In this document: positions 1 through 10,301 of the stretch, piece by piece | Numbering within the stretch: the stretch's first letter is position 1 | How the letters are laid out: every line of letters begins with the position of its first letter | Origin: Azolla caroliniana | Taxonomy: Eukaryota; Polypodiophyta | Length of the DNA: 64,000 nucleotides | NCBI GenBank assembly: GCA_043228905.1 | Contig: JBHGNT010000013.1 | Location: 11,222,001-11,286,000 of the forward strand | Direction: 5' to 3' | Position numbers and translations under genes: made by a program | Notes under the pieces: model-generated | Seen by the model: only the letters and a program-made list of their open reading frames with translations | Database searches by the model: none | What the model was told of the DNA's origin: nothing

Positions 1-399
1 CGGTCGGCTTGTCTGCTCATGTGGCCCTTATCAGCTCTTCTACTGTTGCGATGTTGACGCTTCTCCTGCTACCTTTTCTTCCGTTTGGGCCTCGGTTGAT
101 TCAACGTATCTGAATCAAACATCCGAACCGACTCGGCTACCTCCGATCGGTTTTCGCTCTCATCTGAGTTGGTTGTCTCCAACTTGTCTTCGGTCTTCTC
201 GCCCTCGATGGCGTCATCTTCCCCATGCATGGTTGGCTTCGGCTCTCTCCTTCGGCTGTTCCCCTTCTGTCCGCTTCCGGACTTTTCCGCGGGTCCGCCC
301 TCGGCTTCTTCAGCCGATCCGAAGTCGAACTCGACAACCGACTCGGTGTCGCGGTCTCCGCTCCTTTCCTGCTGCCTTGCTTGGTTGTTCGGGACTATT

Positions 400-411
400 C
401 TCCCCCTCAAG
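400..411 (-). other. Internal polypurine tract of Copia-A1
   Basis: Minus-strand CTTGAGGGGGAG sits just after the end of pol. In the related Copia-A2 there is one such tract here (41919-41929) and a second next to the 3' LTR (41384-41395). This is therefore the internal one, and the LTR-adjacent tract lies outside the window. Confidence 0.7.
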
Positions 412-434
412 TTTGGCACGTCGAGGTGACGCAA

Positions 435-1745
435 TCCGAGCGCACCGGAGAATTGCTACAACTTGTCCAGACCAAGAGGCTTAGTGAAGATGTCAGCAGT
501 TTGCCGATCCGTCGGCACGTACTGAAGTTCGATTTCACCGAAAAGGACACGCTCACGGACGAAATGGTAGTGCACCTCAATGTGCTTGGTCCGTGCGTGG
601 AAAACGGGGTTTTTAGCGAGCTGGATGCTGCTGAGGTTGTCGCAGTAGATCGTCGTCGGATCTGACACCTCCTCTTGCAGGTCCTTAAGTAGCCGCTTCA
701 ACCATATGGCTTCGCATGTCGCGACAGCCGCTCCTCAGTACTCAACTTCGGTGCTCGACAGTGCAATTGTCGGCTGCTTCTTACTGCTCCACGCGATCGC
801 GGCACTCCCGAGGGAGAACGCGTATCCGGACGTGGATCGGCGATCAGCGGCGTTGCCAGCCCAATCATCATCGGTGTAGCCGACTAACTGCACGACTGCA
901 CCGGTTTGATATAGCAGTCCCTGATCCTTAGTGCCGTTGACATACCGAAGTATGCGTTGTGCACACTGAAGGTGCTCCTTGGTAGGTCGCGCCATGAACT
1001 GACTGATCACCCCGACCGGATAACTGAGGTCGGGTTGGGTGATGGTCAAGTATATGAGGCTTTCGACAATTTTTCGGAACCTCGTCGGGTCGCATACCTT
1101 TCCCGTATTGGGACGAAGCTTGACGGTTCTGTCCAGAGGAGTCGAGACGAACTTACAGTCGGCCAACCCGAATTTGAAGAGCATAGTCAGCACGTAATGA
1201 CGTTGGCTGATCAATATGCCTTCGGGGGTACGGATCACTTCGATCCCGAGGAAGTAATGAAGGTCCCCCAGATCCTTCATGTCGAACGATATCGCAAGCT
1301 GGAGCTTCACGCGGTCGATTTCACCTAGGTCGGCGCCGGTGATGACCAAGTCATCAACATATAGTAAAATACTAACCGGTCCGAGTCGACCTTTCCGGAT
1401 GAACAGGGAAGAGTCCGATTTTGACGTGACGAAGCCCATCCGACGCAGTTGTTGCGTGATCTTCGTGTTCCAGGCACGCGGGGCTTGCTTCAGTCCGTAA
1501 AGGGACTTCTTCAGTCGGCATACTGCCGAGGAGTTCGTTCCGGAGTGAAATCCGGGGGGCTGTACCATGTACACCTGTTCCTCAAGGTCACCTTGCAGGA
1601 AAGCATTCTTTACATCCATATGATGTAAGTGCCACCCCTTCACCGCAGCTACTGCGAGCAAAACACGGACGGTCGTCATTTTCGCGATTGGTGCAAATGT
1701 CTCATCGTAGTCGATGCCGTGTTTCTGCGCGTAGCCTTTTGGCAC
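435..1745 (-). pseudogene. Copia-A1 reverse transcriptase and RNase H, broken
   Basis: 735-1745 is a 336-codon open frame covering most of the RT domain, with MDVKNAFLQGDL and the polymerase box YVDD at 1350-1361, followed by the start of RNase H (ALSSTEVEY). An in-frame stop just below 735 separates it from 456-701, which carries the RNase H motif YCDNLSSIQLAKNP and the HARTKHIEVHYHFVRE block. The RT start is lost to a frameshift near 1750. The catalytic RT aspartates are intact even though the polyprotein is not. Confidence 0.87.
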
Positions 1746-1852
1746 TAGCTGAGAGCCTTGTACCGGTTGACCGAGCCATCAGTGTTGTACTTGACCTTGT
1801 ACACCCATCTACACCCGATCGGTTTTACCCCTCTTGGTGCGTCAACCAGGTC

Positions 1853-3520
1853 CTAGGTCTCGTTCTCCGCCAATGCGTGCATCTCTTCCTCCATCGCGGC
1901 ACGCCAATTCGCGTCTTTAGCCGCTTTTGCGTAGCTCTCTGGCTCACGCACTTTCGCTACACGGGTCATGTACGCATAATGATGCGCCATGTACTCGTTG
2001 TATCCGAACCGCAAAACAGGATTCTTCTGGCGGGTAGATCGGCGTAATCTCGCATTAGCCGATGTCGAGGCCTTCTCGGTCGACGCGGACTTCACCTTTA
2101 AAGACCCGTCACCGGTTCCCTCGGAGTCGGACTCGCGTTGGTCTGACTCGTTCCTATCCGTGCCGGAATCCGACACCTTCTTCTTCCCTTTCTCTTTGCG
2201 CGTAAGCCGTCTCCTCGGCTTCCTGCGCGGGGAATGCATGGCCGAGTCTCCACTACTCGCCGGCTCTTCATCGGACTGGTCGTACCGACTCAATCGTCTA
2301 ATCGGTCCACTTAAACGGAGTGAAATCGGACTCTCTTCGTGGGTCTCGATTTCGGGCTCATTCGGAGGCATCTCGGCCTTGCTGATCTCATCGTCAGAGC
2401 TCGGATTGGAGTCAGGTTTCGGAGTCGGGGACTGGTACCAGGACGCGGACTCGTCAAACACAACGCCGCGGCTAACACGCGCTTGTTTGGTGCGAGGATT
2501 ATAACACTTATAACCCTTCTGCTCGTCCGAGTAACCGACCAGGATGCATTTCTCGGCCTTTGCATCCAGCTTCCTCCTTTTCTCCTTCGGTACATGCACA
2601 TACGCAATGCTACCGAACACCCTCAAGTGTCGCAAGTTTGGCTTCGTTCCGAAATATAGCTCGTGCGCTGACACTTTGTCTCCGATCCGGTTTTGGATGT
2701 ATACCGCGGTCCTTACCGCCTCGGCCCATTAGAACTTGGGCAAGCTCTTCTCCTCCAGCATTGCCCGTGCTGCTTCCACAACTGACCGATTCTTCCTCTC
2801 GGCCACGCCGTTCTGCTCCGGCGTGTATCTACAACTGAATTCGCGCCGAATTCCTATTTGTTGTAGATAACCGTTGAATTGACCGGAAAAGTACTCTTTC
2901 CCGCCATCCGACCGCAGACACTTGATCTTTCGTCCCGTTTCCATTTCCACGAACCCTTTGAGGTCCCAGAAATAGTCGAAGACTTCGCTCTTCCTCTCAA
3001 TGAGGTAGATCCATGTGTGCCGCGTGTGGTCATCGATGAAGGAGACGAAATATCGGTTCCCGCCAAGACTAACGTTTTGTGCCGGCCCCCACACATCGGA
3101 GTGTATAAGGTCGAGCTTGTTCCGGCTCCGGTTTCACTTGTTGGGGAAAGGAAGTCGGTGTTGCTTCCCGAGCTGGTAGGCTTCACAAATTTGTGCCTTT
3201 CGGCCACTAAATTTGGGCAATCCGAACACTACCTGTTTCGATTGCAGATCTTGAAGCCGCTGGTAGTTGACGTGGCCTATCCGCTTGTGCCACAAGTTGA
3301 TGTCCGACTCGGTTTTTCTTCCCTTCGCGAACATTGCGGTGCCGCCGTCAGTGAAGTCGAGGATGAACATCCTCCCGTCTCTGCACCCTTGTGCAATCAC
3401 ACGGCCTTCTTCCTCAATGAAGCACCCGAGGTGTGTAAACCGAACCTCCATCCCTTGGTCGACGATCTGTCCGACCGAGACCAAGTTCTTCGTGATTGTC
3501 GGAACGTGCAACACGTTCAT
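1853..3520 (-). pseudogene. Copia-A1 integrase, broken
   Basis: Three frames together make a copia integrase. 3134-3520 holds the zinc-binding head (WHKRIGH followed by CEAYQLGK); the second cysteine of the usual CxxC pair is a tyrosine here. 2729-3094 holds the catalytic core, with FIDDHTRHTW (first acidic residue), RSDGGKEY (second) and TPEQNGVAERKNR (glutamate). 1853-2674 holds the C-terminal part with HELYFGTKP, the GYSDEQKGYKCYNP motif and the acidic linker that precedes RT. Frame changes separate the pieces, so no functional integrase can be made. Confidence 0.85.
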
Positions 3521-3626
3521 GAGCTTCCCTTTCTGCCTGACATGGCTAAGGGGAACTTCTCCAACATTCGCGATCGGATGCAGAGTGTCGTCTCCCGTTG
3601 CGACTACTCCAGGTTGTATCGGTTTT

Positions 3627-4709
3627 TCAAGGTACGAGAAACCACTCCTTATGGCTCGTCATGTGGTTTGACGCGCCGGAGTCTACGTACCACACCTCGT
3701 CCGATCTCGTGGTGTTCTGTTTCATTGAGTTTGCTTCGTGTCTCGTCACGAAGGCAAACCCTTCTCCGGCTCTCCCGGAGTCTTCGGCGTAGTGCGATCG
3801 CTGCCGATTTCCCTTGTCGGTATGTCCGGAGCCGTTTCCGGAACCAGTTCTCTCTGAATCGGCGCGCTTCTTCCAGCACTCACTTTCCCTGTGGCCTTTC
3901 TTGCCACAGTACCAGCACTCCGCGATGCCCTTCCCTTGCCGGTTCTCATCGCTTCGACTCCCCCTGTTTCCGGAGGGTCCGGAGTTGATGTCGGCATCAC
4001 TTCGATGCCTTCTTCCTTGATCTCGTCGGCCGCCTCCATTGCGCGCCGACTCGCCTCGTCCTCCACGTCCACGGGGCCTATCTCCCTCCGTGTACAGCAT
4101 TCTGCTGTCGGTGTGCGTGCTTGTAGACGCACCCGCTTGGTTCTCCTCTACCAGGAGCATTGACTGTAAGTCGAAAAAGGACGACGACGTATTCTCCCGG
4201 GTACACACAGCCATTCGGAACGCTCCGAACTTCGACGCCAAGCCTCCGAGACAGATCTGGACCATCTCGCTCTCCTCGATGTTCACCTCTATGGAGGCGA
4301 GGGAGTCGCAGATATCCTTGATCTTCGAGGTATAGTCCGCGATCGATAAGTCGCGTTGTCTTAGGTTGCTCAACTCCTGTCGGAGCTGAAGCTTCCTGGC
4401 TGTGGTGCTCGCGGCGAAAATCTTCTTTAGATTTTCCCACGCACCCTTCGGCGTCTTTGCATCCCGAACATAGCTCAATAGCTGTTCGCCCACACACGAC
4501 GTGAAGCAGTATAATACCCTGCTCGCCGATTGCTCCCACGATGGGAAGTCTCTGTGTGTCGATTCGGGTGCCGCGTCATTAGCTCCTTCGACATAACTCC
4601 AGTAGCCGTGCCCGAGTAGGTACTGGTGCATCTTGTAGGACCAAGACGCGTAGTTGGTTCTATCGAGCTTCTCTGTTGGAAGTGAGCTCGCCATGCCTTT
4701 ATCCATCAT
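3627..4709 (-). CDS. Copia-A1 gag-protease (open frame)
   Basis: A 360-codon open frame encodes the capsid/nucleocapsid protein and the start of the protease. Residues 20-200 form the copia gag core. A CCHC zinc knuckle lies at residues 265-278 (CWYCGKKGHRESEC) with all four ligands. Residues 205-260 are Arg/Gly-rich, as expected for RNA binding. The aspartic protease motif DSGAS starts at residue 343, so the protease is fused in frame with gag before the frame closes at 3627. The start follows the primer site by about 55 bases. It is the best preserved coding part of this element. A near-identical copy of this segment lies at 51996-53077. Confidence 0.88.
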   Translation of the reverse strand: MMDKGMASSLPTEKLDRTNYASWSYKMHQYLLGHGYWSYVEGANDAAPESTHRDFPSWEQSASRVLYCFTSCVGEQLLSYVRDAKTPKGAWENLKKIFAASTTARKLQLRQELSNLRQRDLSIADYTSKIKDICDSLASIEVNIEESEMVQICLGGLASKFGAFRMAVCTRENTSSSFFDLQSMLLVEENQAGASTSTHTDSRMLYTEGDRPRGRGGRGESARNGGGRRDQGRRHRSDADINSGPSGNRGSRSDENRQGKGIAECWYCGKKGHRESECWKKRADSERTGSGNGSGHTDKGNRQRSHYAEDSGRAGEGFAFVTRHEANSMKQNTTRSDEVWYVDSGASNHMTSHKEWFLVP

Positions 4710-4766
4710 TCTTCTTGTTCTTCTTCGTCAAGCTGTGACGGCTGCAGAGAGGTTCTCAACCCTCGC

Positions 4767-4778
4767 GCTCTGATACCA
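4767..4778 (-). other. Primer-binding site of Copia-A1
   Basis: Minus-strand TGGTATCAGAGC starts next to the LTR end. It is the usual complement of the 3' end of plant initiator tRNA-Met used by copia elements. Confidence 0.9.
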
Positions 4779-5223
4779 TGTAGAAAGTAGCGTGCGGAAG
4801 CAAGTATGAAGACCGAACAAAAGGAAGAACGCTCAGGTTTAATGGAGAGCTTGAGCTTACACAATATACGAGGGAGAGACAGAGAGAGAGTGAGAGAGAA
4901 AACACAAGAACTATGTTCAACAAAACATTACTCAATCTCTATTCACCACTCTATACATATGTGTGTTCAATGAACACTTTTATACAAGTCCTAGAAGGAC
5001 TGACAGTACTTCAATGCTCATTAAGAGCTCCTACACTAACTCCCAAATATATTCCTCACAGAATATCTTTCCTAACGGCGTCCCGGTTTACGCACCGATC
5101 CGACCCTACCTACGCACCGGTTTGCGTACCGGTTTACGCATTCGGCCTAACCGATCGGTCCCAACCAATCCAGTCCTCGGCTTCTTCAGCCGATCCGGCC
5201 GATGTTGAGCTTGTCTCTCAACA
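4779..5223 (-). repeat. 5' LTR of Copia-A1
   Basis: A 445-bp LTR bounded by TG and CA, with terminal TGTTGAG at the high-coordinate end in minus reading. It abuts the primer-binding site at 4767-4778. The last 40 bases match the ends of the Copia-A2 LTRs (41360-41383 and 46096-46119). Bases 5175-5196 are identical, 22 of 22, to internal positions 299-320. Confidence 0.88.
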
Positions 5224-5675
5224 GAATGTTTATCAAACTCACATAGTAGTCTATCAAAAGAATCTCCCAAACTACAATTTTATTGGAAGGGCTAATTAAA
5301 GGCCACTTGAGTGGTGTGTTTTTGGATGTCAAGAATATTGGACCACCGCCTTGTGCGTGGTGTACATACACTTTTGAGTGTGAAATGGTGAGATATGAAT
5401 GCTAGGAGTAGAGGTAGAAAAAGGGGTATTTAATATAGCCTCCCCTCTCCTCCTCTCCCTACAATTAAAACCCCTCAAGGAGGATAATAAGAGTGAAAGG
5501 GAAACTCTAAGTGAGTGTGAACCTACCCTTCCCTCTCCTTCTCTCCCATATGATGAAGAAGCATATGAGATACATAATTCAAAACTAGGCCACCCTACTA
5601 TGGCACTAGTCTAAGAATATTAATTATTGTTAAGGAAAAGTATGGAGAGAAATAAGGAAGAAATGGTGATGGTCT
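5224..5675. other. Unassigned AT-rich spacer
   Basis: 452 bases lie between the Copia-A1 5' LTR and the Copia-B1 5' LTR. I see no protein motif or repeat match to the rest of the window. A TATA-like stretch at about 5430 and CT-rich runs would fit an unrelated LTR or host intergenic DNA. Confidence 0.4.
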
Positions 5676-5970
5676 TGTTGGCATAAAAGGCCAACTCCTT
5701 CCAATTTGTATCTTAGTGTGAACACGTCTAAATAGTTAGGGTTTAGTATATAAGCAATAACCTAATGTTGTAATAATAGAGCTTCTTCATCATTCTTGTA
5801 TCATGAGTCTCTGAGAGAGAGATAGAACGAATGCAATAATAGAGCTTCCATTAAAGCTTAAACCGTGTCTATCCTCTCTTGTATCTCCTTGCCTCCACTT
5901 TGTGTGTAGTTTGCTGAACACATACGACAGGTCCTCACACATACGTTTCCGCGCATATTCAACTACAACA
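5676..5970 (+). repeat. 5' LTR of Copia-B1
   Basis: 295 bp starting TGTTGGC and ending CAACA, an inverted terminal pair. The primer site follows directly. The preceding 5 bases are GGTCT, and the matching duplication is not visible. The Copia-B2 LTR at 51607-51864 has the same ends. Confidence 0.75.
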
Positions 5971-5972
5971 AC

Positions 5973-5984
5973 TGGTATTAGAGA
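5973..5984 (+). other. Primer-binding site of Copia-B1
   Basis: TGGTATTAGAGA is a decayed version of the initiator tRNA-Met complement TGGTATCAGAGC, two bases after the LTR end. Confidence 0.75.
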
Positions 5985-6067
5985 GACTTGCGGTTTGATA
6001 GCAACAAACAACAGAAAAGTTGAAAGGAAAAAGACCAAGTCAGAAAAATCTCACTTAGAAGAAGAAC

Positions 6068-7312
6068 ATGGCTTCAACATTTGGAACAAGAGTTGAAATC
6101 AAAAAATTCGACGACAAAAACTTTGCCCTATTGAAGGAGATGATGCAAGATGTGTTGATCATCAGAAGACAAGTCGAAGCCATTTGACACAGTGAAAAAC
6201 ATGCCTCAATGATAGCTGAAGAATGGAGATCTATGGATGAAATTGCTCGCTCCACCATTTGAATGCACCTAGTCGAAAACGTCTACTTTAGTATGGGAGA
6301 AGCTACAAGCCATGTACGAGAAAAAGTCATCATCTTGAAAATTGATTTTTCTCAAACAACTGTTCAACATGATGATGAGAGAGACCGATCCGACTACCTC
6401 CCACATCAACACCTTCAGCCGGGTGTTGTAAGAACTCTCCTCACAAGGGATCAACTTCGAAGAAGAAGTGCTCTTCAAAGTTGATCCCCTGCCCTCCTAT
6501 CGAGCTTGTTGGCAAGTTGGGATGTATTTTGCATGACCTACGCCAATAACTGACCAATCCTAAATCTGGATGAGACAATCAGCCAAGTCCTCACCGAAGA
6601 CATTCAAAGAAAATCGATGGGACTCACCATCAATGAGTCGGCAGAAGCCCACCACTCGACCGAGCCGACCAATACATTTAGTTGATCAAGAGAGCAAGCC
6701 GATAGAACCAGTCGGAACACCAACCGATCGAAGATGAGGGGAGACCGACAATGGTCGAAGTTGAGAACAGGCCGATCAGGTGAAGTCTGCACACACTGCC
6801 GAAAATTTGGCCACAATGTTTCCGACGGCTGGTGGATCAAGAGGAAAGAGAGTGGTCGGCGATCCAAGCAAAATCGAGGACGACCCGACTCAGACCACTC
6901 TCCGATTGGCAACCAAATCAACGTTGCTGACACTCGATCAGGAGAAATTCTCTCATTAGAGGATTCAATGATCGGAGAAGTCCTCTACAGTGCACAAGAT
7001 GCACACACGTGGTTATTGGATTTGGGTGCCATATTTCACGTGACCCCAAACATCGAGTGGTTTTCAAACTATTCGGTCGGTGCCAACGGCACAATCCGAC
7101 TAGGCAATAGGTAGGTGTGTAGAATAGTAGGAGTTGGCAAAGTACCGATTCAATTGCCAAACGACAACACAATAATCTTCCATCAAGTCTGACATGTACC
7201 CGATCTGAAAAGAAGTTTGGTCTCCATCGGCATGCTAGCTGAAGATGGGTATCGAACGACTCTAAGTGAGTCGACATGGATGATCAACTAAGGAAACTTG
7301 AGGATAGGAGGC
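6068..7312 (+). pseudogene. Copia-B1 gag and protease, broken
   Basis: The start is the ATG at 6068 (MASTFGTRVEIKKFDD). The gag core continues through 6263-6484 and, after a frameshift and a small loss near 6485, through 6500-6680. A zinc-knuckle remnant (CTHCRKFGHNVSDGW, last cysteine lost) is at about 6790-6835. The protease is at 7010-7080, with LDLGAIFHVTPNIEWF; the catalytic DSG/DTG has become DLG. The frame runs into the Gypsy-C1 LTR at 7313. Parallel pieces of the same gag lie at 57471-57722 and 60990-61187. Confidence 0.82.
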
Positions 7313-7320
7313 TGTCCTAA

Positions 7321-7391
7321 TATGGCAAGACTCGAACCCACTACCTTATATTATATGGGTCGAGCTCTTGACCATTAGACTATATGTTGTA
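7321..7391 (-). other. tRNA-like segment at the start of the Gypsy-C LTR
   Basis: On the minus strand this reads as an A-box-like TAGTCTAATGGTCAAGAGC followed about 30 bases later by a B-box-like GGTTCGAGTCTTGCC, the layout of an internal Pol III promoter. It recurs in the LTRs at 25923-25990, 28642-28712, 38884-38949 and 54486-54557. The acceptor stem does not pair well, so this is not a functional tRNA gene. Confidence 0.55.
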
Positions 7392-7459
7392 ATATGAAGG
7401 ATATTATTTTCATTTAAGTTTTACAATAGAAAATTGATGTATATTCTAGATTTCTTTCG

Positions 7460-7477
7460 AACATTCTAGAAACTTCA
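7460..7477 (+). promoter_or_regulatory. Heat-shock-element-like motif in Gypsy-C1 LTR
   Basis: GAAcaTTCtaGAAacTTC contains four perfect alternating nGAAn units, ending 20 bases upstream of the TATA box. The same block occurs at 26061-26078 (3' LTR) and 28781-28798 (Gypsy-C2). A three-unit version is at 38800-38817 on the minus strand (Gypsy-C3). Arrays of this form are the binding site of heat-shock factors. Function here is inferred. Confidence 0.7.
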
Positions 7478-7497
7478 GGAGTACTCCTGAGAACACT

Positions 7498-7506
7498 ATA
7501 AAAGGA
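7498..7506 (+). promoter_or_regulatory. TATA box of Gypsy-C1 5' LTR
   Basis: TATAAAAGG is conserved at the same place in the other Gypsy-C LTRs: 26099-26107, 28816-28824 and, on the minus strand, 54376-54384. A CT-rich leader follows it. Confidence 0.75.
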
Positions 7507-7616
7507 GGCACAAGGCATTATTTCGAACCAAATCGGTTCAATGCTAGTCTTAAGCCTCCTAGCTACTAATGTATATTCTCTTAACATAATATATATCTTT
7601 TGTTATCATCATTCTT

Positions 7617-7649
<33 letters not shown>

Positions 7650-7884
7650 GAGTCTCTCTCTCTCACTCTTTCCTTCTCTCGAGAGTTCTACACCTCCCTT
7701 AGTACTAATCCTCATCTTTTAGTACTAATTCCTTCTCTGTCTTAATACTGTTCCTGACAGTACGTCTTTGTCTTAGTATTGCTCTTGATAGTTTGAACCG
7801 ATTTGTCTTCTTCCTTCTCTTCCTTTATCTTCTTACTTCTCCTTCCCTTCATACTAATCTCTTATTCCTCTTTTCTCTCATACT

Positions 7885-8850
7885 ATGGCCACTGTTAGCA
7901 CTCAAGGATATCAATCCGTTTTTTCGGAGTTGCAATGCTTGAAAGAGAAGTTTCTCGCATTGGAACAAGAAAATCAATGGTTGTTGGGGGAACTTCAACA
8001 AATCTCCTTAGAGAAGCAACATACGCAACAACAACACGGGGAACTAGTGTTACGGGTGCAACAACTCGAAGCAACCATAGTAGCAATGCAACAACAAGGA
8101 CCTAGTACGTAAGGGGTTCATAAAGAACCCAAGATCGGCCATCCCATGAAATTTGATGGAACACGATTGCAGTTTAGAGGATTCCATAATCAAGTACAAT
8201 TAGTCATTCAAATGCATCATGCTCGATATCCCACCGATGCATCACGAGTGGGTTTTGTAGGCACGTTGTTAAGTGGCTCAACTTTGGCATGGTTCACTCC
8301 GTTGTTAGAAAAGGAATCTCCTTTACTAAACAATTTTGAAGAGTTTTTAAGTGAGTTTAAAGCTTGTTTTGGAGATATTGACAACATAAGGACAACAATC
8401 AACAAATTCCGACGATTACGTCAAGGTGATCGTCCAGCCTCCATATACGCTGCAGATTTCCGCCTACTCACCTCCTATATCCCATGGGATGACCAAGCAC
8501 TTATGGAGCAATTTCGTTATGGTCTACATAACGATGTCAAGGATTTACTCTTGACCTTGATGGAAGCAATCAGTCGCGCAGTGAGATGCAACAACCGTCT
8601 TTTAGAACGACGTTCGGAATGTCAGTTCCAGATGCCAAGGGCAAGATCAGAGCCCACCTATGCCTCAGTGGTAGCAAAACCTTTTCCAAGGGAGTCATAT
8701 AATGCGTCTCCAGTGAATACTCCAACTCCGATGGAAATTGACACTACACGTCGTCACAGATCATTATTGGAAGAAGAAAAGCAGCGACGCTAAGCAAATC
8801 GACTATGTCTTTATTGCGGTGGAGCAAGGCATATTGCAGTGAACTGTCCC
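7885..8850 (+). pseudogene. Gypsy-C1 gag, two in-frame stops
   Basis: The ATG at 7885 opens a Gln/Glu-rich coiled-coil head of 75 codons that ends in a TAA at 8110. The same frame then carries the retrotransposon gag core at 8146-8793 (LRQGDRPASIYAADF, WDDQALMEQFRYGL). After a second stop a CCHC zinc knuckle CLYCGGARHIAVNC follows at about 8805-8850. Apart from the two stops the frame is well kept. Gypsy-C2 has the same head at 29192. Confidence 0.85.
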
Positions 8851-9041
8851 CATAGGCCAAGAAGACAGTCGAACCAAATAGTTGCTAGTTCTAATTGTAC
8901 TAAACCCGAGTCTATTTCAGTAAGAATATCTGATAGTCCTAATAGTACTAATAGCCCAAATCTATCGAACAAATTTGATGTCCTTAGTCACTTAAAAGAA
9001 GAGTTAAACGACTAAGTTCAGCCAAAATAGGAGCCGTTTGG

Positions 9042-9479
9042 TTGGAGAACCCTAGATCTGTGCAGCCCATTAGTGGTTCCATTCCCTCTAAGCAAGTTAG
9101 TAATGTGTTCTTAGCCCAAGTAACCATTAGTACTAAAAGTACCTCTCTAGTACATGTCTCAACACTCCTAGATTCCAGAGCTAATTCTTGCTTCATGGAT
9201 AGGAATTTTCCCAAGGTCATCAGATATCCCTAAGGAAACTCCCGTGTCTAGTCTCTGTAGTAGTCATTGATGGTCGTCCTATTGCTTCCGAAAATATCAT
9301 AGAAGAGTCAGAGCCCATTAATATTGTCCTAGATAATTTAGCGTGTGTAGTATCCTTTAATATAACTAGTATCCTAGAACATCCCATTGTTTTGGGATTA
9401 CCATGGTTCAAATTACATAACCCAGACATAGATTGGAGAATAAGAGAAATCCGGTATCGACAAACCCGAGGACTCCACT
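9042..9479 (+). pseudogene. Gypsy-C1 aspartic protease, broken
   Basis: A retropepsin fold with the active-site region LLDSRANSCFMDRNF, where the catalytic glycine of DSG is replaced by arginine. It continues in shifted frames to PWFKLHNPDIDWR-like sequence at about 9400-9440. The sequence departs from the Gypsy-C family at about 9479, where the X1 insertion begins. Confidence 0.75.
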
Positions 9480-10301
9480 ATATATAAGAAGGTTGTATCA
9501 CGTGCGTTCATGACATCATTTATAAACCCCTTATACATATGTTTTTTACTATTTTAGTGACCCTTGTGTAGAAAAAAGATTAATAAAAATACCCCTTATT
9601 ACGAATATATTTTTTGATAATCACCCATTTTAAATACCCTTACATATAAAATATACATGCACACATAGTTTCTATTCCTAGACAGGATCAATGACCGTCT
9701 TTACAATTGATGACTCGCAAAATTATGAATCAACATTAGACATCATATGCAAATTCCTAGAAATGCTTCATCAAGTGCCACATAGATTGAAAACACAATC
9801 TGTAAAGTTCAAAGTAATGCACACACAATTAGGAAACATTACCCAAAAACACTAGAGGTATAATATATACAAGCCACATATAAGTTTTTGTTTTTAGTTT
9901 ATTGAGACGTATGAAGAATAGACTGATAAAAAACAATGTAATTTACAATAAAACAATCTTGAACTTAACATATATATCTCAAAAAACACACATGGAACAA
10001 TCTAAAATGCATATCAATAATGAAATTACTAACAAATTAACATTATGTTTGGTTTCATGGATAGACTCATATGAAGCCATACCATTCTTTTTTCTCAAAC
10101 ACATTGATCAAACAAATGACAACCTACTTCATATTTCCATTTGAAATGTAAGACATCATCTATTCACACATTCTTACCCCAATCAAAATGAAATAAAATA
10201 AATCATTTTGTTATTGCAATATCTACTTAAAAGACTTATTACAATAAAGGTTGCCCTTATAAAGACCAACTATATAAAAAGAAAACCCTAAGAAGTTCAT
10301 T
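9480..10301. other. Non-coding 3' flank of gene X1
   Basis: An AT-rich stretch between Gypsy-C1 protease and the X1 stop codon. It does not match the Gypsy-C family. No terminal inverted repeat was found at its outer edge, so the exact end of the inserted unit is uncertain. Confidence 0.45.

Larger units (their letters stand above)
1..5223 (-). mobile_element. Copia-A1, Ty1/copia LTR retrotransposon, 3' end outside window
   Basis: A copia element reads on the minus strand in the order 5' LTR, primer site, gag-protease, integrase, reverse transcriptase, RNase H. That order (integrase before RT) identifies Ty1/copia. The 5' LTR is at 4779-5223. The window opens inside the region between the RNase H end and the missing 3' LTR, so the element is cut by the window edge. 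The gag-protease frame is intact over 360 codons, while pol is broken into several frames. The 5 bp outside the 5' LTR are GAATG, and the partner duplication is not in the window. Copies A2 (40950-46119) and A3 (51996-53398) belong to the same family. Confidence 0.93.
7313..7790 (+). repeat. 5' LTR of Gypsy-C1
   Basis: 478 bp, beginning TGTCCTAATATGG and ending CTTGATA, decayed from the TGTCA...TGACA ends best seen in Gypsy-C4. It holds a tRNA-like segment in antisense (7321-7391), a heat-shock-element-like motif (7460-7477), a TATA box (7498-7506) and a CT run (about 7617-7648). No convincing primer site was found after the LTR. Confidence 0.85.

Noticed and set aside
2879-3988. 369-codon open frame on the plus strand
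   Set aside because: It is antisense to Copia-A1 integrase and gag, whose motifs are clear on the minus strand. It has no recognisable domain and arises from the codon bias of the opposite strand.
9470-9490. CACTA-type transposon end (CCACTATATATAAG)
   Set aside because: No matching TAGTG end or 3-bp duplication was found on the other side of X1, so the CACTA string is taken as chance.
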